Below, one piece after another: positions 53,368-61,427 of a stretch of DNA of 64,000 nt. The notes under the pieces are model-generated. The model made no database searches. It was not told the origin of the DNA and saw nothing but the letters and a program-made list of their open reading frames with translations. The translations under genes and the position numbers were made by a program. The stretch is taken from assembly GCF_024436055.1 (NCBI RefSeq), contig NZ_JANFNH010000003.1, positions 1 through 64,000 on the forward strand, in the 5' to 3' direction. The stretch comes from Streptantibioticus rubrisoli. GTDB taxonomy: Bacteria > Actinomycetota > Actinomycetes > Streptomycetales > Streptomycetaceae. Each line of letters begins with the position of its first letter. Position 1 is the first letter of the stretch.

Positions 53368-55578
53368 TCAGCCCCGGTCCGCGGCGGACGCCACCGGTGA
53401 CACCTCGGCCGAGCGGTCAGGTGCCAGGGTGACGAAGCGCTCGAAGTCCAGCCGCGCCCCCGGCAGATCACCCACCCGCAGGCGGCACGTTCCGCGCCGC
53501 AGCCAGCCGTCCGGCTCCTCGGGGTCGAGCGCCACCGCGCGGTCGAAGTCGGCGATCGCGCGGTGCCACCGGTTCAGTTCCTGGTGGACGCTTCCCCGGT
53601 TGAGGAGGACCACGGCGTCCTCGGCGATCTCCAACGACCGGCTGAAGTCGTCGACCGCCCCGGCCAGGTCCCCGGTCTCGAACGCGAGCACCGCGCGGGT
53701 GGCCCACGCCTGCGCGCACTCGGGATCGGCCTCGACCGCGGTGTCCAGGGCGGTGCGGGCGGTGTCGTACCGTCCCGCGTCCGACTCCAACCGGCCCAGC
53801 AGGCACAGCAGATGCGGATGGGTGGGCCGCACGGACAGACCGGCCGCCACGACCTCCGCCGCCTCCGCCGCACGGCCCGACTCGACGAGCAGCCCCGCGA
53901 GATTGACGTGCGCGTCCACGTACTCGGGATCGATCTCCAGCACATAGCGGAAGTCCGCCAGCGCGCCGTCGATGTCGCCCCTGGCCGCGAGGAGGTCCGC
54001 GCGGTTGCAGTACAGCTCAGGGAACGGCGGGCTCAGCCGCATCGCGGTCTCGTATTCGGCCAGCGCCTCGTCGTCCCGTCCCAACCGGCGCAGCACTCCC
54101 GCCCGGTCGAAGTGGTACTCCGGGTAGTTCGGATCCTCCTCGATCACCGCCGTGTAGTCCGCCAGCGCCTGTTCGTACCGGCCTGTCGCCATGTACACCT
54201 GGGCCCGGTTGTACCGCAGCACCGAGCGGTGCAGCCGGTGCTCGCCGGGCTCCAACTCGCGGTCGAGCCGGGCCAGTCCCTCGTCCACCAGGCGCAACGC
54301 CTCGTCGGGGCGGCCCAGATGGTTCTCGATCAGCGCCAACCCGTTCTGGTGGAAGACGGTGTGGAACGCCCGCTGCTTGGCGTCGGGCAGCAGCGCGGAT
54401 ATCGCGATCGACTCGTTGATCCAGGCAAGCGCTTTTCGGTGGTCGCGTCGCTCGTCGGGGAAGTGGCGGGTGTAGAGCATCGCCGTCGCGTAGGCGGCCT
54501 GGAGGTGGACGGCCGGGTCGGTGGATACGGTACGGACCTCGTCGTACAGCGCCTCGGCCTCCTCCGGGCGGGCCAGCGCCGCCAGTGAGGTGGTCATCTT
54601 GGTGGTGAACGCCCACCACATCTCGGTGTCCCGCCGCCAGTCGACCACCGCCCTGCCGCGCCGCCCGAAGTCGACGGTCGCCTCGTAGAACCCCATGTCG
54701 ATGCAGTAGTCCAACGCCTCGCGCAGCGCCCGCGCACCGGCCCCCGACGGGTCCGAACCGTGTTCCCGGTGGTACGGGATGGCGCCCAGCCGCAGGCTCT
54801 GCTCGCCCGTGGCCGCCAGCCGGTCGGCCCTGCGGTCGTGGAGCGCGGCCCGCGCCCCGGAGGACAGCGCGGCGTAGGCGGCCCTTGCTCCCGGGGCGTC
54901 GTCGGTGCAGTCGGATTCGACGTACCGCTCGGCGAGTTGACGCGAGGGGGCCGCGACCGGCGGCGTGTCACTCCGCGGTACGTCGGCCCGGCGGGCGTAC
55001 CGGCCCACCGCGGCGGCCAGCGGATCCTCGCCGCCTGCCGGGTTCCGCGCGCTGTCCGGCTCGTCGGTACCGGTGCCGACCACCAGCGTGACCAACTCCG
55101 GATCCAGGCGGCGCAGTAGTACGGACAGCAGCTCCCGGTCGGTCTGGTCGGCCGCGTGGACGTTGTCGAAGGTCAGCGAGCGCGGCCCGGTCGCGGTGTG
55201 CCGCACGAAGTCCCTGAGGAACTCGGTGAGTCCATGGGCCAGCCGCAGGGTGCGCAACCTGGAGTAGAAGCGGGTCCGCTCCTCCGGCACGGCGAGCGAG
55301 GTCAGCGTCTCGTGGCTGGACGGCACCAGGGTGCGCAACTCGGGTGCCACCGTGAGGATTTCGATCGTATGGGCCTCGACCAGCTTGGGCACGGCGGCCA
55401 GCGCGCCGGGGACGAGCGCGCGCATCAGCGTGCCCGCGGCCGTGTAGGGTCCGCGCAGTCGCCGGTGGGCGTCCACCACCGGGAGGAGCGGCTCGGGCAG
55501 CTCCAACCCCGCGGTGACCTGGGCAAGTTGGCGGCTTGAGGCTTCGATCCAGTGATGGCGACAGGGGGTCAGGGGCAT
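53368..55578 (-). CDS. TPR protein with degenerate STAND ATPase-like N-terminus
   Basis: Protein of 736 residues. The C-terminal half is a run of tetratricopeptide repeats (ALADYTAVIEEDPNYPEYHF, LADFRYVLEIDPEYVDAHVN, AIADFDRAVALDPEEPDGWL). The N-terminal 200 residues keep a Walker B-like strand (LTFDNVHAADQTDRELLSVL) as in LAL regulators, but no Walker A is visible and no HTH follows, so ATP use and DNA binding look lost. It begins 13 bp after the M50 protease gene, in the same operon. A peptide-sensing or scaffold role is inferred from TPR peptide-receptor precedents. Confidence 0.85.
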   Translation of the reverse strand: MPLTPCRHHWIEASSRQLAQVTAGLELPEPLLPVVDAHRRLRGPYTAAGTLMRALVPGALAAVPKLVEAHTIEILTVAPELRTLVPSSHETLTSLAVPEERTRFYSRLRTLRLAHGLTEFLRDFVRHTATGPRSLTFDNVHAADQTDRELLSVLLRRLDPELVTLVVGTGTDEPDSARNPAGGEDPLAAAVGRYARRADVPRSDTPPVAAPSRQLAERYVESDCTDDAPGARAAYAALSSGARAALHDRRADRLAATGEQSLRLGAIPYHREHGSDPSGAGARALREALDYCIDMGFYEATVDFGRRGRAVVDWRRDTEMWWAFTTKMTTSLAALARPEEAEALYDEVRTVSTDPAVHLQAAYATAMLYTRHFPDERRDHRKALAWINESIAISALLPDAKQRAFHTVFHQNGLALIENHLGRPDEALRLVDEGLARLDRELEPGEHRLHRSVLRYNRAQVYMATGRYEQALADYTAVIEEDPNYPEYHFDRAGVLRRLGRDDEALAEYETAMRLSPPFPELYCNRADLLAARGDIDGALADFRYVLEIDPEYVDAHVNLAGLLVESGRAAEAAEVVAAGLSVRPTHPHLLCLLGRLESDAGRYDTARTALDTAVEADPECAQAWATRAVLAFETGDLAGAVDDFSRSLEIAEDAVVLLNRGSVHQELNRWHRAIADFDRAVALDPEEPDGWLRRGTCRLRVGDLPGARLDFERFVTLAPDRSAEVSPVASAADRG

Positions 55579-55591
55579 CGGGATCCTCCGG

Positions 55592-56830
55592 TCAGGACAG
55601 CACGTGCTTGAGTTCTGGGCCGCGTTGCCGCCGGTCGCGCGCCACCACGTAGCCGATCACCGCGAGTTGGGCGAGGTTGATGGCGAGGAAGCCGACGCTG
55701 TCCGCGAGGCCCGCGGCGCTCTGTCCGGCTGGTCCGTGGAGCAGCCGTTCGGCCACCGTCGACAGGATGCGCCAGGCGACGGGCAGCACGCCCAGCAGCA
55801 GGGTGCCGATCGACACGGTCCAGCCGAGCAGCAGCAGCCAGGAGTACCAGCGGGCCACGGCCCGGTCCCGGGGGTGCCACCGCGACTCGTCGAGCAGGGC
55901 GTGCCGCCTGCCCAGCAGGCGGTTGAGCCGGTTGCGCAGCACGCGGCGGGCGGTGGTCTGCAGGTCCACGCAGTCCAGCACGGTGACGACCACGTAGTAC
56001 AGGTCCGTCTGCAGGTAGAAGAAGAACTGCCACAGCAGCCGCAGCAGCGTCATGTAGGCGAAGGCGAGGGCGATCGCGCCCGCCAGTGACGGTTGGCCGT
56101 CCGGGCGCAGCGTGGCCGCGGCGAACAGCGTCAGGACCGCGAGGACACCGAGGTCCGCGAAGATCCCGGCCAGCATGGGGACGAACCTCTTGCGCCGCTC
56201 CACCGCGACCAGGCCGTCCATGGTGGTGAGGAACACCATGTAGTACAGGCGCCTGCCGATGGACAGGCTGGAACGCAGCCCGAGTCGGCGCCCCGCCAGC
56301 GCGTGGGCGGACTCGTGGAGCAGGATCAGCGGGAACTGTCCGATGAACATGGTCAGTTCGAGAACGGTCATGTAGTGCGTGAAGAACAGGTTGTGGTACC
56401 GGGGGAGCAGGACCGGGGAGCGCGCCATGGCGATCCCGCAGCACGTCAGCAGCGCGAGGAAGCACACCGCCGAGACCGGGGAGAAGACGGCCCGGCCCAA
56501 CCTCCGCCAGCGCACCGGGACCACCGCCGCCGCGGGCTCGTCCGTCTCGCGGACGAAGTCCAACTCCCGTAAGGCGGCGATGAAGTCCTCCATGTCGACC
56601 GTCTCGCCGTACGTCTCCTGGTACCACGCGGCCGCAACCTCGGGCGCCGCGCCCGCCTCCAACCGGCGCAGCAGTGCGGCTCCGTCGGCGGGCAGTACCG
56701 CGTACGAGTCGATGTCGACGCGCCCGACGGTGACCTCATCGCCCTGGTCCAGATAGGTCAGCGGGTGCAGGGCGATCGGTCGCCCGGCCTGCGCGCCGGT
56801 GCTTTCGTTACCGGGGATCACTGCGGACAC
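55592..56830 (-). CDS. M50-like membrane metalloprotease with PqqD-like domain
   Basis: Protein of 412 residues. The N-terminal 95 residues look like a PqqD/RRE-type winged helix (SYAVLPADGAALLRRLEAGA, YGETVDMEDFIAALRELDFV). A polytopic membrane domain follows with the zinc motif HESAH (172-176) in ILLHESAHALAGRRLG and a later QTDLYYVVVTVLDCVDL segment, both typical of YydH-like peptide zinc metalloproteases. Such proteins process or export ribosomal peptides. It is encoded directly downstream of a 30-residue peptide gene, separated by a hairpin. GTG at 56830 is the most likely start; its SD (GGAG) is rather distant. Confidence 0.85.
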   Translation of the reverse strand: MSAVIPGNESTGAQAGRPIALHPLTYLDQGDEVTVGRVDIDSYAVLPADGAALLRRLEAGAAPEVAAAWYQETYGETVDMEDFIAALRELDFVRETDEPAAAVVPVRWRRLGRAVFSPVSAVCFLALLTCCGIAMARSPVLLPRYHNLFFTHYMTVLELTMFIGQFPLILLHESAHALAGRRLGLRSSLSIGRRLYYMVFLTTMDGLVAVERRKRFVPMLAGIFADLGVLAVLTLFAAATLRPDGQPSLAGAIALAFAYMTLLRLLWQFFFYLQTDLYYVVVTVLDCVDLQTTARRVLRNRLNRLLGRRHALLDESRWHPRDRAVARWYSWLLLLGWTVSIGTLLLGVLPVAWRILSTVAERLLHGPAGQSAAGLADSVGFLAINLAQLAVIGYVVARDRRQRGPELKHVLS

Positions 56831-56883
56831 GGCTGGGATGCTCCAGGTCGTCGGCCAGGAGGCCCGGAAAGGGCCGGGAAAGC

Positions 56884-56910
56884 GGATCCGGCCCGGGCAG
56901 GGCCGGATCC
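56884..56910 (-). terminator. Perfect 11-bp intercistronic hairpin (peptide/protease junction)
   Basis: GGATCCGGCCC (56884-56894), loop GGGCA, GGGCCGGATCC (56900-56910). It lies 30 bases beyond the peptide gene stop and before the protease gene, in the transcript of both. A second small hairpin, GGCCC-GGAAA-GGGCC, is at 56861-56875. Strong hairpins here are typical of attenuators that keep a peptide precursor far more abundant than its processing enzymes. Confidence 0.75.
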
Positions 56911-56940
56911 ACGGGACAACACCTCGTGCGCCGACGAGCG

Positions 56941-57033
56941 TCAGGCGTAGGCGACGCAGGTGCAGCCGTACAGTGCGTGGGCCGCGGCGGTCAGCCGCAC
57001 GGCACCGGGCTTGCGGATCGCGATCTTCTTCAT
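56941..57033 (-). CDS. 30-residue putative peptide precursor
   Basis: Tiny reading frame with a good SD (GGAG at 57039-57042, 5 bases from the ATG). The peptide begins with a basic stretch, MKKIAIRKPG, has an alanine-rich middle (VRLTAAAHAL) and ends YGCTCVAYA with a CxC pair. A basic leader and a short cysteine-bearing C-terminus are what a ribosomally synthesised, modified or secreted peptide would show. The following PqqD-domain metalloprotease, the intercistronic hairpin and the upstream LuxR-type box support a real gene. I do not recognise the family, and modification chemistry is not evident: no radical SAM, lanthionine or YcaO enzyme is adjacent. Confidence 0.75.
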   Translation of the reverse strand: MKKIAIRKPGAVRLTAAAHALYGCTCVAYA

Positions 57034-57163
57034 GGGATCTCCGTCCTGAAGTCCTGAGGGACGACCGGGCGTCCGGGCGGACACCCGGGGCACTGGGGCG
57101 TCACCGCCGAACCGGTGGGGTGACGACCGGCAACCAGACTGGCAGCGCGGCGGATCCAGGACA

Positions 57164-57179
57164 TTGGGGGAATCCCTAC
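57164..57179. promoter_or_regulatory. PimM/LAL-like LuxR box upstream of the peptide gene
   Basis: On the minus strand GTAGGGATTCCCCCAA (57179-57164) matches 13 of 16 positions of the published PimM-class operator CTVGGGAWWTCCCBAG. It lies 131 bp upstream of the peptide ATG and 146 bp upstream of the divergent permease gene. With two LuxR-type regulators in the same locus, it is a candidate binding site for one of them. Confidence 0.45.
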
Positions 57180-57324
57180 AGTGACCCTACGCGTGTCCCC
57201 GCCAGGCTCGTGTGGTGCGCGTCTCCCCGAGAACCGCCAACTTGCCGCGCATTACCTGCACTTGACGTGCCACGATCAGGGCCAGAAGTGCAGCGGATCA
57301 CATACCGGACGGCAGGTGGGTGCC

Positions 57325-58578
57325 ATGGCCGACAGGGCGGACGTCGACGGCGTGCGGACGCGCGGTCGGGTGGACGGCGCGGTGCGAGCGGTCACCGTGG
57401 AGGCACACGGCATCGACGTGATCGGGGACGCCGACCGCAAGGGCCGCCCGCGGCAGCTGTTCTGGCCGTGGTTCGGCGCCAACGTCTCGATCCTCGGGCT
57501 CAGTTACGGGTCGTTCACCCTGGGCTTCGGGATCTCCTTCTGGCAGGGGCTGGCCGCCGGTGCGGTCGGCATCGTCTTCTCCTTCCTGCTCTGCGGGTTC
57601 ATAGCGGTGGCGGGCAAGCGCGGTTCGGCGCCGACCATGGTGCTGGGGCGGGCCGCGTTCGGGGTGCGCGGCAACCGCGTGCCGTCCGTGCTGTCCTGGA
57701 TGCTCAGCGTCGGCTGGGAGACGGTGCTGACCACGCTCGCCACGCTGGCCACCGCGACCGTCTTCACCCGGCTCGGCTGGGGCGGCGGCGAAACCACCAA
57801 GGTGGTCGCGCTGGTCGTGGTGGCGGTGCTCACCGTCGGCGCCGGGATCGGCGGATTCGACCTGATCATGCGGACCCAGACGGTGATCACCGTGGTGACC
57901 GCCGTGCTCACCGTCGCCTACGTGGTGCTGGTCGCCGATCGCATCCACTGGGAAGCGGTGTCCGACCTGCCGTCCGGCTCGGCGCAGCAGGTCATCGGCG
58001 CGCTGGTGTTCCTGATGACCGGGTTCGGCCTGGGCTGGGTCAACGCGGCGGCGGACTACTCGCGTTATCTGCCCCGCTCGTCCTCCGGCCGGGCGGTGGT
58101 CGGCTGGACCACCTTCGGTTCGTCGCTGGCCCCACTGGTGCTGCTGGTCTTCGGGCTGCTGCTGGCCGGTTCCGCGCCGGACCTCAACAAGTCCATCGCC
58201 GACGATCCGATCGGCGCGCTGACCACGCTGCTGCCCACGTGGTTCCTGGTGCCGTTCGCCGTCGTCGCCGTGCTGGGACTGGTCGGCGGGGCGGTGCTCA
58301 ACATCTACTCCTCCGGCCTGGCTCTGCTCTCCGGCGGGCTGCGGGTACCGCGTCCGGTCGCCGCGCTGATCGACGGGGTGATCGTGGTGCTCGGCACCTG
58401 CTATCTGGTCTTCGTCTCCGGCGACTTCCTGGGGCAGTTCGAGGGGTTCCTGACCACCCTCGGCGTGCCCATAGCCGCCTGGTGCGGCATCATGCTCGCC
58501 GACATCGCGCTGCGCCGCCGGGACTACGCGGAAGCGGACCTGTACCGTCCGTCCGGCCGCTACGGTGACGTGTCCTAG
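57325..58578 (+). CDS. codB: NCS1 cytosine/purine-type permease, ended early by an amber codon
   Basis: Membrane transporter reading of 417 residues with about ten helices (LFWPWFGANVSILGLSYGSF near the start, NAAADYSRYLP, GGAVLNIYSSGLALL), typical of cytosine/purine/allantoin permeases. ATG at 57325 has AGGTGGG upstream. Translation stops at TAG (58576-58578) directly after RPSGRYGDVS, although the frame stays open for 94 more codons that encode the expected last two helices. Family members have a tryptophan at about this point, so TGG to TAG is likely. Without read-through the protein lacks its C-terminal helices and is probably inactive. Confidence 0.85.
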   Translation: MADRADVDGVRTRGRVDGAVRAVTVEAHGIDVIGDADRKGRPRQLFWPWFGANVSILGLSYGSFTLGFGISFWQGLAAGAVGIVFSFLLCGFIAVAGKRGSAPTMVLGRAAFGVRGNRVPSVLSWMLSVGWETVLTTLATLATATVFTRLGWGGGETTKVVALVVVAVLTVGAGIGGFDLIMRTQTVITVVTAVLTVAYVVLVADRIHWEAVSDLPSGSAQQVIGALVFLMTGFGLGWVNAAADYSRYLPRSSSGRAVVGWTTFGSSLAPLVLLVFGLLLAGSAPDLNKSIADDPIGALTTLLPTWFLVPFAVVAVLGLVGGAVLNIYSSGLALLSGGLRVPRPVAALIDGVIVVLGTCYLVFVSGDFLGQFEGFLTTLGVPIAAWCGIMLADIALRRRDYAEADLYRPSGRYGDVS

Positions 58579-58863
58579 CTGCCGCTCGCGACGATCGCGG
58601 CCGCTACCGCCCTCGGCTGGGGACTGGTCACCAACTCCGCCGCCAACTGGCTCAGTTGGCAGGGATACCTGCTCGGCCCACTCGGACTGGGCGACACCAC
58701 GGGCCGCTGGGCGGGTGCGAACCTCGGCGTACTGCTCGCCCTGCTACTGGGCTTCCTGGCCACCTTCGTACTGCACCGCTCGCGGATCCGGACCCAGGAG
58801 ACGACACCCCCGACCGCCCCGGCGCCCCGCCCGCGGACCACGTCCGAGGCGTCGGGGGCATGA
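58579..58863 (+). pseudogene. Cut-off C-terminal part of the NCS1 permease gene
   Basis: In the same frame as the permease, after the TAG, 94 codons run to TGA at 58861-58863: LPLATIAAATALGWGLVTNS, NWLSWQGYLLGPLG, GANLGVLLALLLGFLATFVL and a polar tail. These are the last two helices of the family with no further damage. No start signal would allow separate translation. Confidence 0.8.
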
Positions 58864-59002
58864 GGCTCGCACGCACCGCCGCCGCCCGGTTGGTGCGTTC
58901 GGCGCGCGGCTCCAGGCTGGCGGCTGGTGAGGACGCGGCGAGCGGGGATCAGCAGCGCGAACTCTCTCTTCGACTTGTGAGGGTTGAGGCATGGAGAGCA
59001 GC

Positions 59003-60064
59003 TCACCGCCGGGTGACGGGCGGTGCCGAACTGGCGCTGGTCCAGCCCTGGTTGGCGTCGACGGTGGTGAGCGGGGCGACCGACGTGCCCCCGGCGGTCC
59101 CGAACACCGCACAGGCCGGAGTCACCGTGTCCACGGTGACCAGGGGGTCGCGCAGACTCGTGTCGAGCTTGTTGAAGAGCAGGAGCGTTCCGCCGACGCC
59201 CTGCGCCGGAGCGCCGGGAGCGACGGCGACGGAACGGTGCCAGGCCCACGCGCCCCAGGTGATGGTGGCCCCCGTGGTGGCGCTCTGCCCGGACGAGGTG
59301 GCGAGCAGGACGTAGACCTGGCCCGCGTACGCCTGCGGAAACTGGTAGACCCAGTGGGTCCTGGCCGCGCAGCCGGAGCCGGTTGACGGCCAGGGGCGCG
59401 GCGACGGCGGAGGCACGATGACGAGCGACGGTGCGGGAGTCGGGGTGGCGGTCAGGATCGAGGCCGGAGCCGAACCGTGCGCCCCGCGCAGGGCCGCTCC
59501 GATCGCCAGGCCGGTCAGCACTCCCAGCGCCCACGCCGCCACGGTTCTCAGGCGTACGGGCGCCCGCCTGCGACGCGGCCCCGGCAGGGTGAGGCGGAGG
59601 GCGCCGTGCGGGGTGACGGGATGGCTGAGGACCGGGGTGCAGGGCACGTCCGGTAAGCGGCCGTCGGTGGGCGGAACCCGCTGATCGGCCGAAGCCGGGA
59701 GGCCGCGCTGGGCGACGAGCGGCGCGTGCCCGGCTTCGCCGCCCAGCGGTGCCGTCGGTCGCGCGTCGCCGTCCGCGGTGTCTCGGGCGGTCACCGCGAG
59801 CGCGTCCCGGGTCCGCTCCCAGCGGTCCCGCCACGGGCCGGTCTCGTGCTGCCCGCACGCCTGGACGAAGGCCTCCACGGTCGCCCAGGTCGGGAACTCC
59901 ACTCCACCGGCCGCCTCGGACAGCACCGACGCGGAGCGGTGGGCCCGGCGGCTCATGGCGGCGAAGGTGGGGTTCCCCGCCGCCTCGCGCAACGCCCGTA
60001 ACTCCGCCGCGAACTCCACCACCGGTCCTCTGGACGGGTCCAGGGGGCGTTGTCTGCGTCCCAC
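59003..60064 (-). CDS. XRE-type helix-turn-helix, membrane-anchored protein
   Basis: Protein of about 353 residues. The N-terminal 80 residues form a helix-turn-helix domain of the kind common in Streptomyces (FAAELRALREAAGNPTFAAM, RSASVLSEAAGGVEFPTWAT). A basic proline-rich linker, one transmembrane helix (VAAWALGVLTGLAIGAALRG) and an extracytoplasmic domain (THWVYQFPQAYAGQVYVLLA) follow. GTG at 60064 with AAGAGAG upstream is the likeliest start; readings further upstream pass through a P450 remnant. It may sense outside conditions and act at DNA or protein level. Confidence 0.75.
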   Translation of the reverse strand: MGRRQRPLDPSRGPVVEFAAELRALREAAGNPTFAAMSRRAHRSASVLSEAAGGVEFPTWATVEAFVQACGQHETGPWRDRWERTRDALAVTARDTADGDARPTAPLGGEAGHAPLVAQRGLPASADQRVPPTDGRLPDVPCTPVLSHPVTPHGALRLTLPGPRRRRAPVRLRTVAAWALGVLTGLAIGAALRGAHGSAPASILTATPTPAPSLVIVPPPSPRPWPSTGSGCAARTHWVYQFPQAYAGQVYVLLATSSGQSATTGATITWGAWAWHRSVAVAPGAPAQGVGGTLLLFNKLDTSLRDPLVTVDTVTPACAVFGTAGGTSVAPLTTVDANQGWTSASSAPPVTRR

Positions 60065-60175
60065 TCCCGTGGCTCTCTTCCCTGCTTCGGCCCGGTACGG
60101 CCTTGTCCGAGAGTTGCGATTGTTTGTTCGTACTGTGGCACAGCGGATGATCGGTGTCTTCTGGTTCTCCGGGTT

Positions 60176-60310
60176 CCGCCGGATCGGAAAAGACTCGGGG
60201 ATGGGCTTCATGAACCCCGTGCGCCAGACGAGTTGTGCCGTCGGGAGAGCGAAGTCCATGCCGGGCAACTGCGCCAGGACGGTCTCCAACGCGATTTCCG
60301 CGTGCCGCCT
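60176..60310 (-). pseudogene. Cytochrome P450 C-terminal remnant
   Basis: Leftward, RRHAEIALETVLAQLPGMDF, ALPTAQLVWRTGFM and KPIPESFPIRR match the end of actinobacterial P450s: the helix after the haem cysteine (AEIAL..L..LPG), then LP...L.WR.G and the final beta strands. The preceding haem-binding segment is degraded (NSLACSPSWKGSK) and the rest of the enzyme is missing. Confidence 0.6.
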
Positions 60311-60690
60311 CTTCGACCCCTTCCAACTGGGGCTACACGCCAATGAGTTGGAGGTTGGCCGAAAATCCTCGTAGCTTTCGTTGCGGGCGTGCCGAGCGTC
60401 AGCGGCGGCACGACTCCGCTGGCGCCGGACCATCATCGGCCTGCTTCGGGCGGGCGGTGCGGCCGATGGTCGCTACCGTGCCGTTGACGCGACGTTGACG
60501 TGCCGTTGACAGCCCCGGTAGCCCGCGTGAACGGGCCGGGGTTGCGCTGGTCGGGTGACTCGGGGGCCGCTCGGAGGGCGGCCTCAAGCTGCGATGTGGC
60601 GCGGACTCCGTTTAGCTCGTGCCTAGGGCGCGGATCTTCCCGCGCTCGGCAGGTACGCGCCTGCGTCCGCCGTCCGAGGAGGTCATCGCC
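60311..60690. other. Intergenic region with promoter for the secreted protein
   Basis: Nearly 400 bp between the P450 remnant and the gene at 60691. It holds GTTGACGCGACGTTGACGTGCCGTTGAC (60483-60510), three spaced GTTGAC units 11-13 bp apart, which look like iterated -35-like or regulator half sites. The SD GAGGAGG (60676-60682) closes it. No other gene seen. Confidence 0.5.
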
Positions 60691-61140
60691 ATGAGCGCCC
60701 GTACCTGGGCCGTCGCCCCGCTGGTAGGAGCGGTCATCGCCCTCGCCGCCCCCACGGCGGCCCACGCCGGCACCGCGGCCGTCCCCGCGCGGCACGCCGC
60801 CACCGCCGCCACGGTCCACCCGACCGCCGGGGGGCACCCTGCGCGCCGCAACCGGCTCGGGGGCGGCGGCTTCCCAGGCTGCCCCTCCATCAAGGTGGCC
60901 CTCTCCAGCGACCGGACGGCAGTGTTGAGCAACTGCCGCCGTGGGCCGGTCGCGGTCATCCTGACTTCGGACAACAAGGTGGACGCGTTCTTGGACGTCA
61001 ACTACCCCACGGACACCACCGATGGGCTGGAACTGCGGATCATCGGGTTCTTCAGGCCTCATCCGGCGCTGCTGGTGAAGTACTTCGACAGTGCGCCTCG
61101 GTGGTACTACTTCCCGCCCAGCCGTTACCACTACGGCTGA
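60691..61140 (+). CDS. Small secreted protein
   Basis: Protein of 149 residues with a clear signal peptide (LVGAVIALAAPTAAHAGT, cleavage after AHA) and a mature domain with one cysteine pair (GFPGCPSIKVALSS, AVLSNCRRG) that probably forms a disulfide. It ends in an aromatic tail (WYYFPPSRYHYG). SD GAGGAGG is 8 bases upstream of the ATG. No known family recognised. Confidence 0.8.
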   Translation: MSARTWAVAPLVGAVIALAAPTAAHAGTAAVPARHAATAATVHPTAGGHPARRNRLGGGGFPGCPSIKVALSSDRTAVLSNCRRGPVAVILTSDNKVDAFLDVNYPTDTTDGLELRIIGFFRPHPALLVKYFDSAPRWYYFPPSRYHYG

Positions 61141-61226
61141 GCGGCGCCGTCCACGTCCGGACGGTGGGTCGGTCCACACGGGTGCACCGGGCTGCGCTCA
61201 GTGGGCTGTCGGGGGAGGATCGGCCT

Positions 61227-61427
61227 ATGGCGCTAGGACTGGGTGTCGGACTACCACGGACGCAGCGGTACGACGTGTCATGCGATCTCGTGCGGCTGGC
61301 CTCCCGGTGGCGGCGACCAACGGATACGGCCGCGTCGTACGGGCGCGGCGCGGACGCGCCGCAGACGTGTGTACGGGCGAAAGTCCAGCTCACCCGGGAC
61401 GCGGTCGGCCGCGACGCGGGGAACTAG
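61227..61427 (+). pseudogene. N-terminal stub of an LLM-class oxidoreductase
   Basis: ATG at 61227 with a strong SD (GGGGGAGG, 61211-61218). It opens with MALGLGVGLPRTQRYDVSCD and LVRLA, the start of flavin/F420-dependent luciferase-like oxidoreductases (GLGLPQ..YD..RDV..VA). After about 25 residues similarity ends and the frame stops at TAG (61425-61427), directly abutting the GTG of the MFS gene. It may now act only as a leader peptide coupling translation to that gene. Confidence 0.45.
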
